In this document: piece by piece, positions 26,821 through 35,895 of the stretch
How the letters are laid out: every line of letters begins with the position of its first letter
Numbering within the stretch: position 1 is the stretch's first letter
Assembly (NCBI GenBank): GCA_031265825.1
Contig: JAISCD010000081.1
Span: forward strand, 18,574-82,573
DNA: 64,000 nucleotides
Reading direction: 5' to 3'
Source: Treponema sp.
GTDB taxonomy: Bacteria; Spirochaetota; Spirochaetia; Treponematales; Breznakiellaceae
Translations under genes and position numbers: made by a program
Notes under the pieces: generated by a model
Told to the model about the DNA's origin: nothing
Seen by the model: only the letters and a program-made list of their open reading frames with translations
Database searches by the model: none

Positions 26821-26949
26821 AAAAGACCTCCTTATTAAAATTGCAACTTGGCTTTGCCAAATTCCTAGTAACATAATAGGAATTATATCCATACCGACAA
26901 AATTTGTCAAGTACTTTTTGAGAAAATTTTCATAAAAATATGAGTTCAC

Positions 26950-27540
26950 TTTTCGAGTGTTAGACGACTTCACATGGGGAGTTATCCGAAAGGTAGCGCC
27001 GCTGTCCCCGACACGCACAGATAAATAATCAGGAGGGGGGCGCATCTTTCCCTAAACGGAGGTAGGCAAACAGTCGTCCTTGTGGTGCGCCCCTCTGTCT
27101 CCAGCCCCCCTTCGGGGGTCTTCCGCCACCCCCCAATCAGGCGCACCCTGCGGGTGCGAGGTCAACGGCGCTCCTTTTCAAACAACACCCCTTGTGAAGT
27201 ATTAAAACACCTGAAAGGTGTGGGGTAATGGCGCCACTGACAACGCGGAGGAACCCCGCGTGTGCAAGCATAGTCGTCAAGATAGAGTCAATGGCACTAC
27301 TGACAACGAGTAGGTTCCGCTTGTTTACAAGCGTAACCGTCAAGACGGGGACAGCGGCACACCCTTTCAAATAATAACCATTGTGAAGTATTTAAACACC
27401 CCTGGTGTGCGAGTCAGTGGCACCACTGACAACGCGGAGGAACCCCGCTTGCAAGCGTGGTTCCGTCAAGACGGGGTCAGCGGCACACCCTTTCGGACAA
27501 TAACCATTGTGAAGTATTTAAACACCCGAAGGGTGTTGAC
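26950..27540. repeat. GC-rich mosaic repeat, hairpin element copy 5
   Basis: About 590 bases of mosaic repeats: a tail module (GTTAGACGACTTCACA, GTAGCGCCGCTGTCCCCGAC), the hairpin element (27029-27137) in the orientation of copies 1 and 2, then at least four alternating modules with GTGAAGTATTTAAACACC, GTCAAGACGGGGTCAGCGGC and GACAACGCGGAGGAACCCCG. Noncoding; open frames result from the repeats. Confidence 0.85.
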
Positions 27541-27788
27541 AATTATTGGTTTTTAGGTAATTATATCTTTATGCGACAAAAACGTCTTATCAAGACAAGA
27601 ATTTTATGCGCCGCGGCGGGTCGCTTGTTGCAACGTCCAATGGATGGGAGGTTCTGTCTCCCACGCCTCTCCGTGGAATTCAGCCAATGTAATACAAATA
27701 GGGGCAATCCCACTAATACGCAGGTGTTCTCATCTTAGGGCGTGGTTGGTTGCTTGTCCAAAATAAGACGTTTTGCGCGGAGAATCAG
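27541..27788. other. intergenic stretch without a supported gene
   Basis: Between the GC-rich repeats and the 21-bp array lie about 250 bases. A short frame from ATG at about 27571 reads 55 codons without known similarity. The words GGGGCAATCCCACTAATACGC and CATCTTAGGGCGTGG recall the right ends of IS200/IS605-type elements, but there is no transposase. I see nothing firm here. Confidence 0.4.
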
Positions 27789-28019
27789 TTTTAGAATTCA
27801 TGAAATATATTTCATATTTCATGAAATATGTTTTAGAATTCATGAATTCAGCTTTAGAATTCATGAAATATGTTTTAGAATTCATGAAATATATTTTAGA
27901 ATTCATGAATTCAGTTTTAGAATTCATGAAATATGTTTTAGAATTCATGAAATATGTTTTAGAATTCATGAAATATGTTTTAGAATTCATGAAATATGTT
28001 TTAGAATTCATGAATTTAG
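27789..28019. repeat. 21-bp tandem array 1 (11 units, GAATTC-rich)
   Basis: Eleven units of exactly 21 bp, most reading TTTTAGAATTCATGAAATATG or TTTTAGAATTCATGAATTCAG. The latter holds the perfect 14-bp palindrome GAATTCATGAATTC. Twelve GAATTC sites fall in 231 bases. The array ends 18 bases before the family B start codon, leaving room only for the ribosome-binding site, so the gene's promoter must lie in or beyond the array. Confidence 0.95.
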
Positions 28020-28037
28020 TTTTTAGGAGGAATAAAA

Positions 28038-28679
28038 ATGAGAGGTTTCATGCCGCTTGCGGAGAATAAGTTTTCGGATTTTGCCAATGTTTTTGTGGAA
28101 GCGACGGAGGCTTTTGCGGTTCTGCTTGGCATATCAGCGGAAAAAGTAACGAAGGTTAAGGCATTGCTTACCAAGTATCAGACGGCGTATACGGCGTGCG
28201 AGGCGCCCAATGCGGGTCCCATAGACCGCGAAGACCGCAGGGAGAATAGGTTCGCGCTGGAGGGCGAGATTCGTAGGATCAAGAACGCGTACATAGACGG
28301 AGACCCCAATGGTGTCGTAACTAATGAGGTGCGGATGCAGTTCGGACTGCCGCCCAGGGACAAGTCCCACACGCCGATTGAGCCGCCGCGTGAGACCCCG
28401 TCATTCTCGCTGGTATCTGGCGGGTACTTGCAAATAACCGTGATCCACCCGGCAAAGCCGATAAATTACAACGGCGCGGTCTTGTTCTACCGCATAAGTG
28501 ATGAACCGCTCACGAGCCACGAGGAACTGACATCATCAAAATTGCTCACCCGCATGAAGGAGACTCTGGCTTTCAAGGACTCTGAACGACTGAAGACCCT
28601 GTCCGCCGCACTGTGTTGGCAAAACGGAAAAGGACAACTCGGTCCCATGTCGCCAATACAATCAATAATCATCGTCTAG
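28038..28679 (+). CDS. family B protein (array-associated, unrecognised)
   Basis: A 213-residue soluble protein with AGGAGG seven bases before the ATG. It begins MRGFMPLAENK, like the starts at 40111 (MSDYMPFSD) and 57754 (MSSFMPHSE). A helical first half (LLGISAEKVTKVKALLTKYQ, then IRRIKNAYIDGDP) leads to the family segment VTNEVRMQFGLPPRDKSHTP. A beta-rich second half ends CWQNGKGQLGPMSPIQSIII. No known domain. The gene is enclosed by 21-bp array 1 upstream and GC-rich repeats that begin at the base after its stop. Its role is unknown. Confidence 0.75.
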   Translation: MRGFMPLAENKFSDFANVFVEATEAFAVLLGISAEKVTKVKALLTKYQTAYTACEAPNAGPIDREDRRENRFALEGEIRRIKNAYIDGDPNGVVTNEVRMQFGLPPRDKSHTPIEPPRETPSFSLVSGGYLQITVIHPAKPINYNGAVLFYRISDEPLTSHEELTSSKLLTRMKETLAFKDSERLKTLSAALCWQNGKGQLGPMSPIQSIIIV

Positions 28680-29265
28680 CACCCTTCGGGTGTTTAAATA
28701 CTTCACAATGGTTGTTGTCCGAACACCCTTCGGGTGTTAGACGACTTCACACGGGTTGTTGTACGAAAGGGGGCGCCGCTGACCCCGACCTGACGGTTAC
28801 GCTTGCACCCTTCGGGTGTTTCAATACTTCACAATGGTTGTTGTACGAAAGGGGTCGCCGCTGTCCCCGTCATGACGGTTGCGCTTGCTTTGCAAGCGGA
28901 ACCTACTCGTGGTTAGAAGAAAGGGCGGAGCGGGACGCTTTAGAACATCCCAAGGATGCGCTTGCAGGCAAGCGGAGTCTACTCGTTGTTAGAAGAAGAG
29001 GCGGAGCGGAGCGCTTTAAAACATCCGAAGGGTGCGCTTGTAAACGAGCGGAACCTATTCGTTGTTAGAAGAATAGGCGGAGCGCTTTAAAACACCGGAA
29101 GGGTGCCGGAAGGGCGGAGTGGGGGGTGGCGGAAGACCCCGAAGGGGTCTGGAGACAGGGGGGCGCACTACAAGGGACTCTGTGTGCCGTCCTCCGTTGT
29201 GGAAAACCGCGCCCCCCTCCTGATTATTTCGCCGTGCTTGTTAGGCACAGCAAGCCAAAACAGTG
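28680..29265. repeat. GC-rich mosaic repeat, hairpin element copy 6
   Basis: Starts directly after the family B stop codon with CACCCTTCGGGTGTTT. Several modules follow (CTTCACAATGGTTGTTGTCCGAA, CTACTCGTTGTTAGAAGAAGAGGCGGAGCG, paired CTTGCAGGCAAG arms) and then the hairpin element (29119-29228). It ends near the NlpC/P60 gene's stop. No gene is seen. Confidence 0.85.
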
Positions 29266-29736
29266 TTAATCATCGTTGGATATTATAGGCAGAAACCGCT
29301 TTACGCCGATTATTCGCGGACCAAAGTATTTGTCTGAAAGCGGAGAAACGACGACCCCGCGCCGTGGCCCGTCTGATACCGCGTGAATAATGGCGTTTTG
29401 GTCTAAAAGAATGGCTGAATGATTTATACTGCCTTTCCCGCCTCTTTGCGAGGAAAAGACGATAACGTCCCCCGGACGCGCGTCTTCCAAGGCGATAGTT
29501 TCCGCGTTTGACGCCCATATCCCCCGCGAAGAACGAGGGACGTCCATTTTGATTGCGTTATGATAGACAAACCACACGAAACCTGAACAGTCAAACCCTT
29601 TAAGGGTAGCGCCGGCCGTGCGATAAGGCGTTCCCAGACATTCCTGCGCCAATGCGATAAGGTCTTCTCGCTCGTCCGCGAATACGGAGACCCCGACAAA
29701 GGCGACTATAACTACACTTAATAGACATTTTTTCAT
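29266..29736 (-). CDS. NlpC/P60 family cell-wall hydrolase
   Basis: A 156-residue exported peptidase. A signal peptide (MKKCLLSVVIVAFVGVSVFA) is followed directly by the NlpC/P60 domain. The catalytic cysteine is in FDCSGFVWFVYH, the histidine in INHSAILLD, and the third polar residue probably in IIHAVSDG. Such enzymes cut D-Glu-meso-DAP (or Orn in treponemes) bonds of peptidoglycan peptides. No separate wall-binding domain is present. It lies 17 bases downstream of fhs on the same strand and may be read with it. Confidence 0.9.
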   Translation of the reverse strand: MKKCLLSVVIVAFVGVSVFADEREDLIALAQECLGTPYRTAGATLKGFDCSGFVWFVYHNAIKMDVPRSSRGIWASNAETIALEDARPGDVIVFSSQRGGKGSINHSAILLDQNAIIHAVSDGPRRGVVVSPLSDKYFGPRIIGVKRFLPIISNDD

Positions 29737-29753
29737 AACAACTCCTTCTCTAC

Positions 29754-31508
29754 TTAAAACAGCCCGCTAATCTCACCGTCCGCGGAAACATCAACGCCCA
29801 TGAACGCGGGCTTTGACGGCAAGCCGGGCATGGTAGAAATATCGCCCGCAAGCGGGTACACGAAACCCGCGCCTGCTGACAACCGCGCCTCCCGTACCGG
29901 CAGACGAAAACCCTTAGGCGCACCCTTCAAAGTCGGATCATGGGATAGGGAATACTGAGTCTTCGCCATACAGATAGGCAAGCCCCCGTAACCGTGCGCC
30001 TCCAGCCATTCGAGGGAGTCCATCGCCTCTTTAGTAAAGTCAACGCCGTCCGCGCCGTAGACCTTTTGAGCAACCGCCGTTATCTTTTCAGACAGAGACT
30101 CGTCAAGCTCGTAAAGGAAGTTACATTCACCGGGTAATTCCGCGGCTTTTTCAACCGCGTGAGCGAGAGCTACGGCGCCTTCGCCGCCCTGTTCCCAATG
30201 CCGTGTAACAACCGCGTCAACCGCGCCCGCCTTTACAGCCTCATCTTTCACCAAGTCCCATTCGGCAGGCGTATCTGAAGGAAAAGCGTTTACAGCAACC
30301 ACAGCCTTCGCGCCGAATCGCTTAATGATATTGATATGAGCGCGAAGATTCGCAAGCCCCGCACGCAAAAGTTCGATGTTTTCCTCCTTATAAACCGAAG
30401 GCAGGGGCTTGCCCGGGACGACCGCAGGTCCGTTACCGTGCGCTTTCAATGCGCGTACGGTCGCCACAAGCACGACCGCATCCGGGGTCAGACCAGAGAC
30501 GCGGCATTTTATATCAAAGAACTTCTCCATCCCCATGTCCGCGCCGAAGCCGCTTTCAGTAACCACATAATCAGCGTAACGAGACGCAATTAAGTCCGCA
30601 ATCACCGAAGAGTTGCCATGCGCGATGTTGGCGAAGGGCCCAGCGTGAACAAAGGCGGGTTGACCTTCAAGCGTCTGCATGAGATTAGGCTTCAGCGCGT
30701 CTTTCATAAGCGCAGTCATTGCGCCCGCGACGCCGAAATCCTCGGCAGTCAGCGCCTTCCCCTTCTTATCAAACGCGAGGATCATGCGTCCAAGCCGAGC
30801 GCGGAGATCAGCCAAGTCGGTCGCCAGCGCAAGAATCGCCATGACCTCGCTTGCGACCGCTATGTCAAAGCGAGCTTCCCGCAGGGTGCCGTCCGCTTTA
30901 GCGCCCAGCCCGATAAGAATGTGGCGTAAGGCGCGGTCGTTCATGTCTACGACTCGCCCGATGCTTACACGATACGGGTCTACTTCAAGGAACTTCAGGT
31001 TTTGCTTCTCGAAATACGCGGGAGACCAACGAGACTCGTGGTAAATACGAGCGTCTACCGCGGCCGCCGCAAGGTTATGAGCCGCTTGCACCGCGTGAAC
31101 ATCGCCTGTAAGATGCAGGTTGAAGTCTTCCATAGGGATGATTTGGCTGTATCCACCGCCCGCAGCTCCGCCTTTTATACCGAATGTGGGTCCCATAGAC
31201 GGCTGTCTGACCGCGGCGACCGCGTTTTTCCCAATAAGACCGAGTCCCTGCACAAGCCCCACAGTCGTTGTCGTTTTCCCCTCGCCGAGGGGCGTAGGGT
31301 TAATCGCGGTTACGTTGATATACTTCGCGCGAGGCTCAGGCGTGAAGGGGGCTTTGAGAATACGCCAATCAATTTTGGCTTTTAATTTACCGTATTCTTC
31401 AAGATATTGACTAGGGATATTCAAGAGCGCGGCGATGTCGCCTATCGGCTTAGGCTTTGCCGATTGCGCTATCTCAATATCAGATGGAATCTTTTTAGTT
31501 ACTAACAT
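29754..31508 (-). CDS. fhs: formate--tetrahydrofolate ligase
   Basis: A 584-residue enzyme that joins formate to tetrahydrofolate with ATP, giving 10-formyl-THF for purine synthesis and, in acetogens, the methyl branch of the Wood-Ljungdahl pathway. The P-loop TPLGEGKTTTTVGL is near residue 73, followed by the family blocks RQPSMGPTFGIKGGAAGGGY and LTGDVHAV. It is slightly longer than the usual 556 residues because of an N-terminal extension. The only in-frame start is ATG 31508. It has no ribosome-binding site and lies five bases from a good -10 box, so the mRNA is probably leaderless. No other pathway genes are near. Confidence 0.97.
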   Translation of the reverse strand: MLVTKKIPSDIEIAQSAKPKPIGDIAALLNIPSQYLEEYGKLKAKIDWRILKAPFTPEPRAKYINVTAINPTPLGEGKTTTTVGLVQGLGLIGKNAVAAVRQPSMGPTFGIKGGAAGGGYSQIIPMEDFNLHLTGDVHAVQAAHNLAAAAVDARIYHESRWSPAYFEKQNLKFLEVDPYRVSIGRVVDMNDRALRHILIGLGAKADGTLREARFDIAVASEVMAILALATDLADLRARLGRMILAFDKKGKALTAEDFGVAGAMTALMKDALKPNLMQTLEGQPAFVHAGPFANIAHGNSSVIADLIASRYADYVVTESGFGADMGMEKFFDIKCRVSGLTPDAVVLVATVRALKAHGNGPAVVPGKPLPSVYKEENIELLRAGLANLRAHINIIKRFGAKAVVAVNAFPSDTPAEWDLVKDEAVKAGAVDAVVTRHWEQGGEGAVALAHAVEKAAELPGECNFLYELDESLSEKITAVAQKVYGADGVDFTKEAMDSLEWLEAHGYGGLPICMAKTQYSLSHDPTLKGAPKGFRLPVREARLSAGAGFVYPLAGDISTMPGLPSKPAFMGVDVSADGEISGLF

Positions 31509-31513
31509 AGCGT

Positions 31514-31542
31514 ATTATACAAGCCTACGAAGAAATTTGCAA
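31514..31542 (-). promoter_or_regulatory. fhs promoter, predicting a leaderless mRNA
   Basis: On the minus strand TTGCAA, 17 bases, then TATAAT; the start codon follows after five bases. With the usual 5-8 bases from -10 to transcription start, the transcript would begin at or next to the ATG. Confidence 0.7.
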
Positions 31543-31583
31543 GAAATACTTGACAATTTTTGATTCTTATAAAATTATTATTT

Positions 31584-32612
31584 ATGCAGGAAAAACAACA
31601 TAATATAATAACGAGACTAATCATCATGGTTAGTGTTTTTACAGTATCGTGTGCGACCGTACCGAAGCCGAGCGTTCCTCCTGATTGGTGGCTGAATCCA
31701 CCGCGGGATGCTGTATATTACTACGGAACGGGGAGCGCAGTCGTAGCAGGTGAGGAATGGGGCGCATGGGAGGCGGCGCGGGAAGCAGGTTTGAAAGACA
31801 TTGCTTATAAGGTGGAGACTCGCATAAGCGCGATGCAAATCGACTATAACCTCCAGACCAATAACCAAGAATTGAATTTCTTTACCAGCATAAGCGCCCA
31901 AATAACCGATGTTATTCTGTACGATACCAGACCCATTAAGCGTGAGCGTAGGCGTGGGCCTGAGGGCGAGTCCTGCTATGTGCTCTTAGCAGCCCCCAAA
32001 GATAAGGCGCGTACCGTTATAAGCGAATTCATTGAGCAAGAGGTACAAAAGAATCCGCTGTTCCAAAGGGAAACGGCGGAAAAGGTAATGGAAGCAGAGT
32101 TGAAGAAAATGGATACGCCAAACTCAACTCCTGCGCCGATTACCCAATCATCGTCTCTGGTTAAAAAGCGAGCCGATTATGCCAAAAGAAACAGTCTTGG
32201 GACAAACCTGTCGCTGGAATGGTCTGATGGCGAAGTTGGCATGGGAGTGGAGGTTTTAGAATTCCATTGGTCCTTCCTGCCTTTCACCTCAGGGGGCATA
32301 GGGTTGTATCCTTGTCTCATCGGCGGCTATGACACCTTGGAATCTGAGGGTATTTTCCTTGGCGGCTCCTTATACGCGGGACTGGTGTATCCTCTTACCA
32401 TAAACGATGGTGGTTTTAACACACGGTTCTACACGGACTTTGTGTTTAATATCAATAGTGGAAGATACATGACAGGACTCGGTTTCGACGCGGGGCTTGC
32501 CATCACCGCAAGCGGGGTGGGGCTTGATCTGCGGTATCGAGGAGTAGTGTATGAAGGGCATTACGTCAATTCACTGGGAATTGGGTTTGTGACTATGTTT
32601 GATGACTTATGA
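31584..32612 (+). CDS. envelope lipoprotein with LPP20-like domain
   Basis: A 342-residue protein. The signal segment ends in the lipobox FTVSC, so it is anchored to a membrane. Residues about 45-170 resemble LPP20-type domains: PPDWWLNPPRDAVYYYGTGS, AREAGLKDIAYKVETRISAM and CYVLLAAPKD. The domain is shared with the next gene. The rest is beta-rich and glycine-rich (GGIGLYPCLIGGYDTLESEG), like a small outer-membrane barrel. No ribosome-binding site precedes ATG 31584, so the start is uncertain; the frame opens at 31560. It is divergent from fhs. Confidence 0.7.
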   Translation: MQEKQHNIITRLIIMVSVFTVSCATVPKPSVPPDWWLNPPRDAVYYYGTGSAVVAGEEWGAWEAAREAGLKDIAYKVETRISAMQIDYNLQTNNQELNFFTSISAQITDVILYDTRPIKRERRRGPEGESCYVLLAAPKDKARTVISEFIEQEVQKNPLFQRETAEKVMEAELKKMDTPNSTPAPITQSSSLVKKRADYAKRNSLGTNLSLEWSDGEVGMGVEVLEFHWSFLPFTSGGIGLYPCLIGGYDTLESEGIFLGGSLYAGLVYPLTINDGGFNTRFYTDFVFNINSGRYMTGLGFDAGLAITASGVGLDLRYRGVVYEGHYVNSLGIGFVTMFDDL

Positions 32613-32650
32613 TTGGTAATATTCGCGCCCAGGCGCTTAGGAGGAATACA

Positions 32651-33301
32651 ATGAACAAAACAAGACAAGCGATAGTATGCACGATAGCGTGCACAATCAT
32701 GGTGCTTATGTCTGCCGGGACCGGACACGCGCTTCCGTCTTTCGTAACAGATCCGCCCTCTGACGGACAGTATTACTATGAGTTCGGAGAGGCTGAAGGT
32801 AAGGACGCAACGCGAGCGTGGGAGATTGCGGAAGAACGGGCGCGTGAGAGTCTCAGGCATCAGATTGAGATGCGGGTAAAGGCGATACAAATTGACTACG
32901 AAGCGTGGACCGGACGGCATGTCGAAAGTTTCTTTAGGGATGTGATCCACGTTACGTCTGATGTTACCGTGCAAGCGAAGAGAGTGAAGAGCGAATACGA
33001 AGATGGCAAGTATTACGTGCTGGTGAGCACCGAAGGCATCGAGGAGGAAGTGCTTAAACGGGTGATAGAACAGGCGCAAAAGACGAATGACCCAGACTTT
33101 GAGCGAATGGTAAAAGAATCGATGAAACGGACTTCTAATAAAGCCGAGGCAGTGATCCAGCAGGCGGATGCAGATGCGGCGGCAGCGGCGAAGGCAAAGG
33201 CAGAGCGAGAGAAGGCGGCGGTGGAGGCGAAGGCGGCGGCGGAAAAGGCAAGGGTGGAACGAGAGAAGCAGGCGGCGGCGGAAGCACAGGCGGCGCGATA
33301 G
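32651..33301 (+). CDS. secreted LPP20-like protein with truncated Ala/Glu/Lys tail
   Basis: A 216-residue protein with a signal peptide, the same LPP20-like block as its upstream neighbour (SFVTDPPSDGQYYYEFGEAE, RHQIEMRVKAIQIDYEAWTG, YYVLVSTEG), and a charged helical tail of repeating AEREKAA-type words. AGGAGG precedes ATG 32651. The tail stops at TAG in ...QAAR-TAG-KQAA, where the previous repeat reads REKQAA. A single G-to-T change of GAG therefore seems to have ended the frame early. The following 130 bases still look coil-like in other frames. Confidence 0.65.
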   Translation: MNKTRQAIVCTIACTIMVLMSAGTGHALPSFVTDPPSDGQYYYEFGEAEGKDATRAWEIAEERARESLRHQIEMRVKAIQIDYEAWTGRHVESFFRDVIHVTSDVTVQAKRVKSEYEDGKYYVLVSTEGIEEEVLKRVIEQAQKTNDPDFERMVKESMKRTSNKAEAVIQQADADAAAAAKAKAEREKAAVEAKAAAEKARVEREKQAAAEAQAAR

Positions 33302-33428
33302 AAGCAAGCGGCGACAGAGAGCCGCGAAGTCTGAAGAGCGGGCCCGATCCTGCCTTTCACCCCCGGCAGGAAAGCATGTGCGGGTGTATGATACGCCCGC
33401 ACACAAGCGTTCCGAGTGGCGCTTTGCC

Positions 33429-35138
33429 CTAGTTCCCTTCGTCCTGTTTTCGGATTACGGAGCGTTGGATTTTACCGCTAATAGTTTTGGGGAGTTCCGA
33501 CACAAATTCGATGATACGCGGGTATTTATAGGGAGCGGTGCCACGCTTGACGTGGTTTTGCAAGTCGCGTTTAAGCTGATCTGAAGGCGCCCAGCCCTGG
33601 GCAAGCACGACGGTCGCTTTGACCACCTGCCCGCGCGTAGGGTCGGGTGCGGCGGTAACCGCGCACTCAAGCACAGCGGGATGTTCCATCAAAGCGCTTT
33701 CCACCTCAAACGGACCGATGCGATAACCAGAGCATTTGATAACATCGTCGTTGCGCCCCACGAACCAAAGATAACCCTCTCCGTCCCGCCACGCCATATC
33801 GCCTGTCTGATAAACCCCGTCTTTCCAGCAAGAACACGTAACGTCCTCGTCTTTCCAATAACCACGGAACAGACCTGCTAAAGATTGAGTGTTAGATTCG
33901 CGATTCGATTCATAGATATTCAACCCTGCGTGGGTAATGCTCATAACGCCGACCTGACCATCGTCAATGGACTGACGGTCTTCGTCGAGCAAGTCCAACC
34001 CGTAGAGCGGGGAAGGCTTGCCCATAGAACCCGGTTTCACAGCAAGCCATTTAAAGGAAGCGGCAAGAACCGAGCCTTCAGACTGACCGAATCCCTCGCG
34101 GATTTCCAGCCCGGTCTTTTGTTTGAACTGGTGAAACACCTCTGGGCTCAGAGGCTCGCCCGCGACAGATGTATGTTTGATGAAGCTGAAGTCCATGCGG
34201 CTCAAGTCTTCTTTTATCAAGTAGCGGAAGACGGTCGCTGGGGCGCAGAAGGTTGTGGGCTGTAGACGGGCAAGCGCAGAAAGCATACCCTGCGGGGTGA
34301 ATTTCTCCGTGTCGTAAGCGCCGATGACTGCACCGCAAATCCACTGTCCATAGATTTTACCCCATGCGAATTTAGCCCAGCCTGAGTCGGTTTGGGTCAG
34401 ATGTACCTTATCGTCCTCGACGCACTGCCAATATTTGGCGGTAACGATATGCCCCAGGGGTAAGGCGTGGTTATGCAGAACCATTTTAGGCGGTCCCGAC
34501 GTACCCGAAGAGAAATAGATGAGCATAGATTCGTCAATGCGGGTATCCGCGTCTCCGCTTGGGCGTGAGAACTCAGACGGCGCGTCTGCGATGAGCTTTC
34601 GCAAGTCAAGGAAGCCGTCTGAGACTGTGTCTCCCACGAGTGCGATGTGTTTGAGTGAATGGCACTCTTGACGCGCGGCTCTTATGCTTGCCAAGAGCGT
34701 CTCGTCGTCCGCGACCGCGGCTAGAAGCTTTACGTCCGCGATGTTACACCTATAGATCAGGTCTTTTTTAGTAAGCTGGAAGGACCCCGGGATACAGACT
34801 GCGCCGATTTTCTCTAGGGCAAGCATCATGATCCAGACTTCGGGGCGTTGTTTCAGAATGAGTAGGGTTACATCGCCTTTCCTGACGCCCAGAGCGAGTA
34901 GGGCGTTAGCTGTCTTATCGCTCTGGCGTTTCATTTCCGCAAACGTATAAGTCTTAATATCTCCAGCGTCGTTGGTCCAAACCAGAGCTGTTTTCTCAGG
35001 GCGAAGGCGCGCCCATTCGTCAACCACGTCATAGGCGAAGTTGAAGTTCCGCGGCGTGTTGCATTGATAATTCTCAAAAAAATCCTCGTAAGAATCGAAT
35101 TCAATACGAGGACAGAAACGTGATAAGATTTCATTCAT
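33429..35138 (-). CDS. AMP-forming acyl-CoA synthetase
   Basis: A 569-residue ANL-superfamily enzyme that activates a carboxylic acid to acyl-AMP and then acyl-CoA. The P-loop is YFSSGTSGPPKM, the A5-type motif REGFGQSEG, A7/A8 YQTGDMAWRD and SGYRIGPFEVE, and the catalytic lysine motif PKTISGKIQR is near the end. The sequence is of acetyl-/medium-chain (ACSM-like) type rather than classical Acs. The start at 35138 is chosen over 35174 because family homology begins there. The 3' end lies against the decayed tail of the convergent gene. Confidence 0.9.
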   Translation of the reverse strand: MNEILSRFCPRIEFDSYEDFFENYQCNTPRNFNFAYDVVDEWARLRPEKTALVWTNDAGDIKTYTFAEMKRQSDKTANALLALGVRKGDVTLLILKQRPEVWIMMLALEKIGAVCIPGSFQLTKKDLIYRCNIADVKLLAAVADDETLLASIRAARQECHSLKHIALVGDTVSDGFLDLRKLIADAPSEFSRPSGDADTRIDESMLIYFSSGTSGPPKMVLHNHALPLGHIVTAKYWQCVEDDKVHLTQTDSGWAKFAWGKIYGQWICGAVIGAYDTEKFTPQGMLSALARLQPTTFCAPATVFRYLIKEDLSRMDFSFIKHTSVAGEPLSPEVFHQFKQKTGLEIREGFGQSEGSVLAASFKWLAVKPGSMGKPSPLYGLDLLDEDRQSIDDGQVGVMSITHAGLNIYESNRESNTQSLAGLFRGYWKDEDVTCSCWKDGVYQTGDMAWRDGEGYLWFVGRNDDVIKCSGYRIGPFEVESALMEHPAVLECAVTAAPDPTRGQVVKATVVLAQGWAPSDQLKRDLQNHVKRGTAPYKYPRIIEFVSELPKTISGKIQRSVIRKQDEGN

Positions 35139-35195
35139 AAAAGTTCTCTCGGTTTTACGATTTGGGATGATCATTCAATCTCTGTATGAGCAAGT

Positions 35196-35894
35196 TCATT
35201 TAAATTTATATTCTCCATATTTTGAAAAATAATAATACACAGATTTCTCTGCAACTTCTTTCATTATGACAGCCATTTCCTCTATCGTCCATTTATCTTC
35301 ACGAAAATAGAAACTATCACGATTGAATATACCACTTGGACCTTCGTTATGAACCTTAATTTTATTGAATTCACCAAACATTGAAATTGTTATGACTCTA
35401 TCCAATATAGACGAATCCTGTGCAAAATCGCATCCATCACCAAAACAGATAAACGGGAAAATTGATTCATGCAATAAAGCCGTCCTAAAGCCAATAACAT
35501 TCTTTCCCAGACGCTCAATAGCATTGCCTTTTGCCTGTTTCTGCAAGCCTTCTTTTGCTCTCAAGTCGTTTGTTCCTTGATTTTTGACTTCAGTAATGAG
35601 AATGGGATATTTCTCTTTATCTTTTGATACAATACGTAAAATACCACCGTCAGGTCGCATAGACGACGAGTCAAACCTATACGAAAAATCCACATCACGA
35701 TACCGTTCCCATAATTCCATAACTACATCTTTCAAATATAAATCAGAGATATGATCTAGTGTAACAGCAAATTTGTCCATAATATATTCTACTGTCTTGC
35801 GTAATGCAATCATAACATCTTTTTCCATTTTCTTTGATATTACATTGATTATGGTTCCGCTCCGTTGGTTTCGTAATTCGTCTTTATGCGCCAT
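35196..35894 (-). CDS. EcoRI-like type II restriction endonuclease
   Basis: A 232-residue homologue of EcoRI (277 residues). The catalytic triad is conserved with identical D-to-E spacing: D82 in SSMRPDGG, E102 and K104 in LITEVKNQG (EcoRI D91, E111, K113). The recognition segment GNAIER (123-128) matches the EcoRI residues N141, A142 and R145 that read GAATTC, and HESIFPFICF follows as in EcoRI. A cleavage site GAATTC is therefore likely but unproven. Compared with EcoRI about eight residues are missing between active site and recognition loop. It starts one base after the methylase stop, with GGAG upstream. Confidence 0.9.
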   Translation of the reverse strand: MAHKDELRNQRSGTIINVISKKMEKDVMIALRKTVEYIMDKFAVTLDHISDLYLKDVVMELWERYRDVDFSYRFDSSSMRPDGGILRIVSKDKEKYPILITEVKNQGTNDLRAKEGLQKQAKGNAIERLGKNVIGFRTALLHESIFPFICFGDGCDFAQDSSILDRVITISMFGEFNKIKVHNEGPSGIFNRDSFYFREDKWTIEEMAVIMKEVAEKSVYYYFSKYGEYKFK

Positions 35895-35895
35895 A

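Noticed and set aside
25742..27045. Upstream-extended starts for the YVTN lipoprotein (25786) and binding protein (27045)
   Set aside because: The extensions would bury good signal peptides, and for the binding protein they translate repeat DNA; internal starts have ribosome-binding sites.
27600..27770. Possible right end of an IS200/IS605 element
   Set aside because: Only a short resemblance; no TnpA or TnpB coding sequence is found.
27789..28019. CRISPR array
   Set aside because: There are no unique spacers; units are contiguous 21-bp repeats and no cas genes are present.
27742..28069. Open frames on both strands encoding MNSKTYF- or EFMKYVL-type heptads
   Set aside because: They are translations of the 21-bp array, open only because 21 is a multiple of three and units lack stops. 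No ribosome-binding site. Kept as a possibility only for family C, where the heptads are in frame with the gene.
33168..33584. An Arg-rich plus-strand frame
   Set aside because: An out-of-frame reading of the Ala/Glu/Lys tail that then runs antisense to the acyl-CoA synthetase gene.
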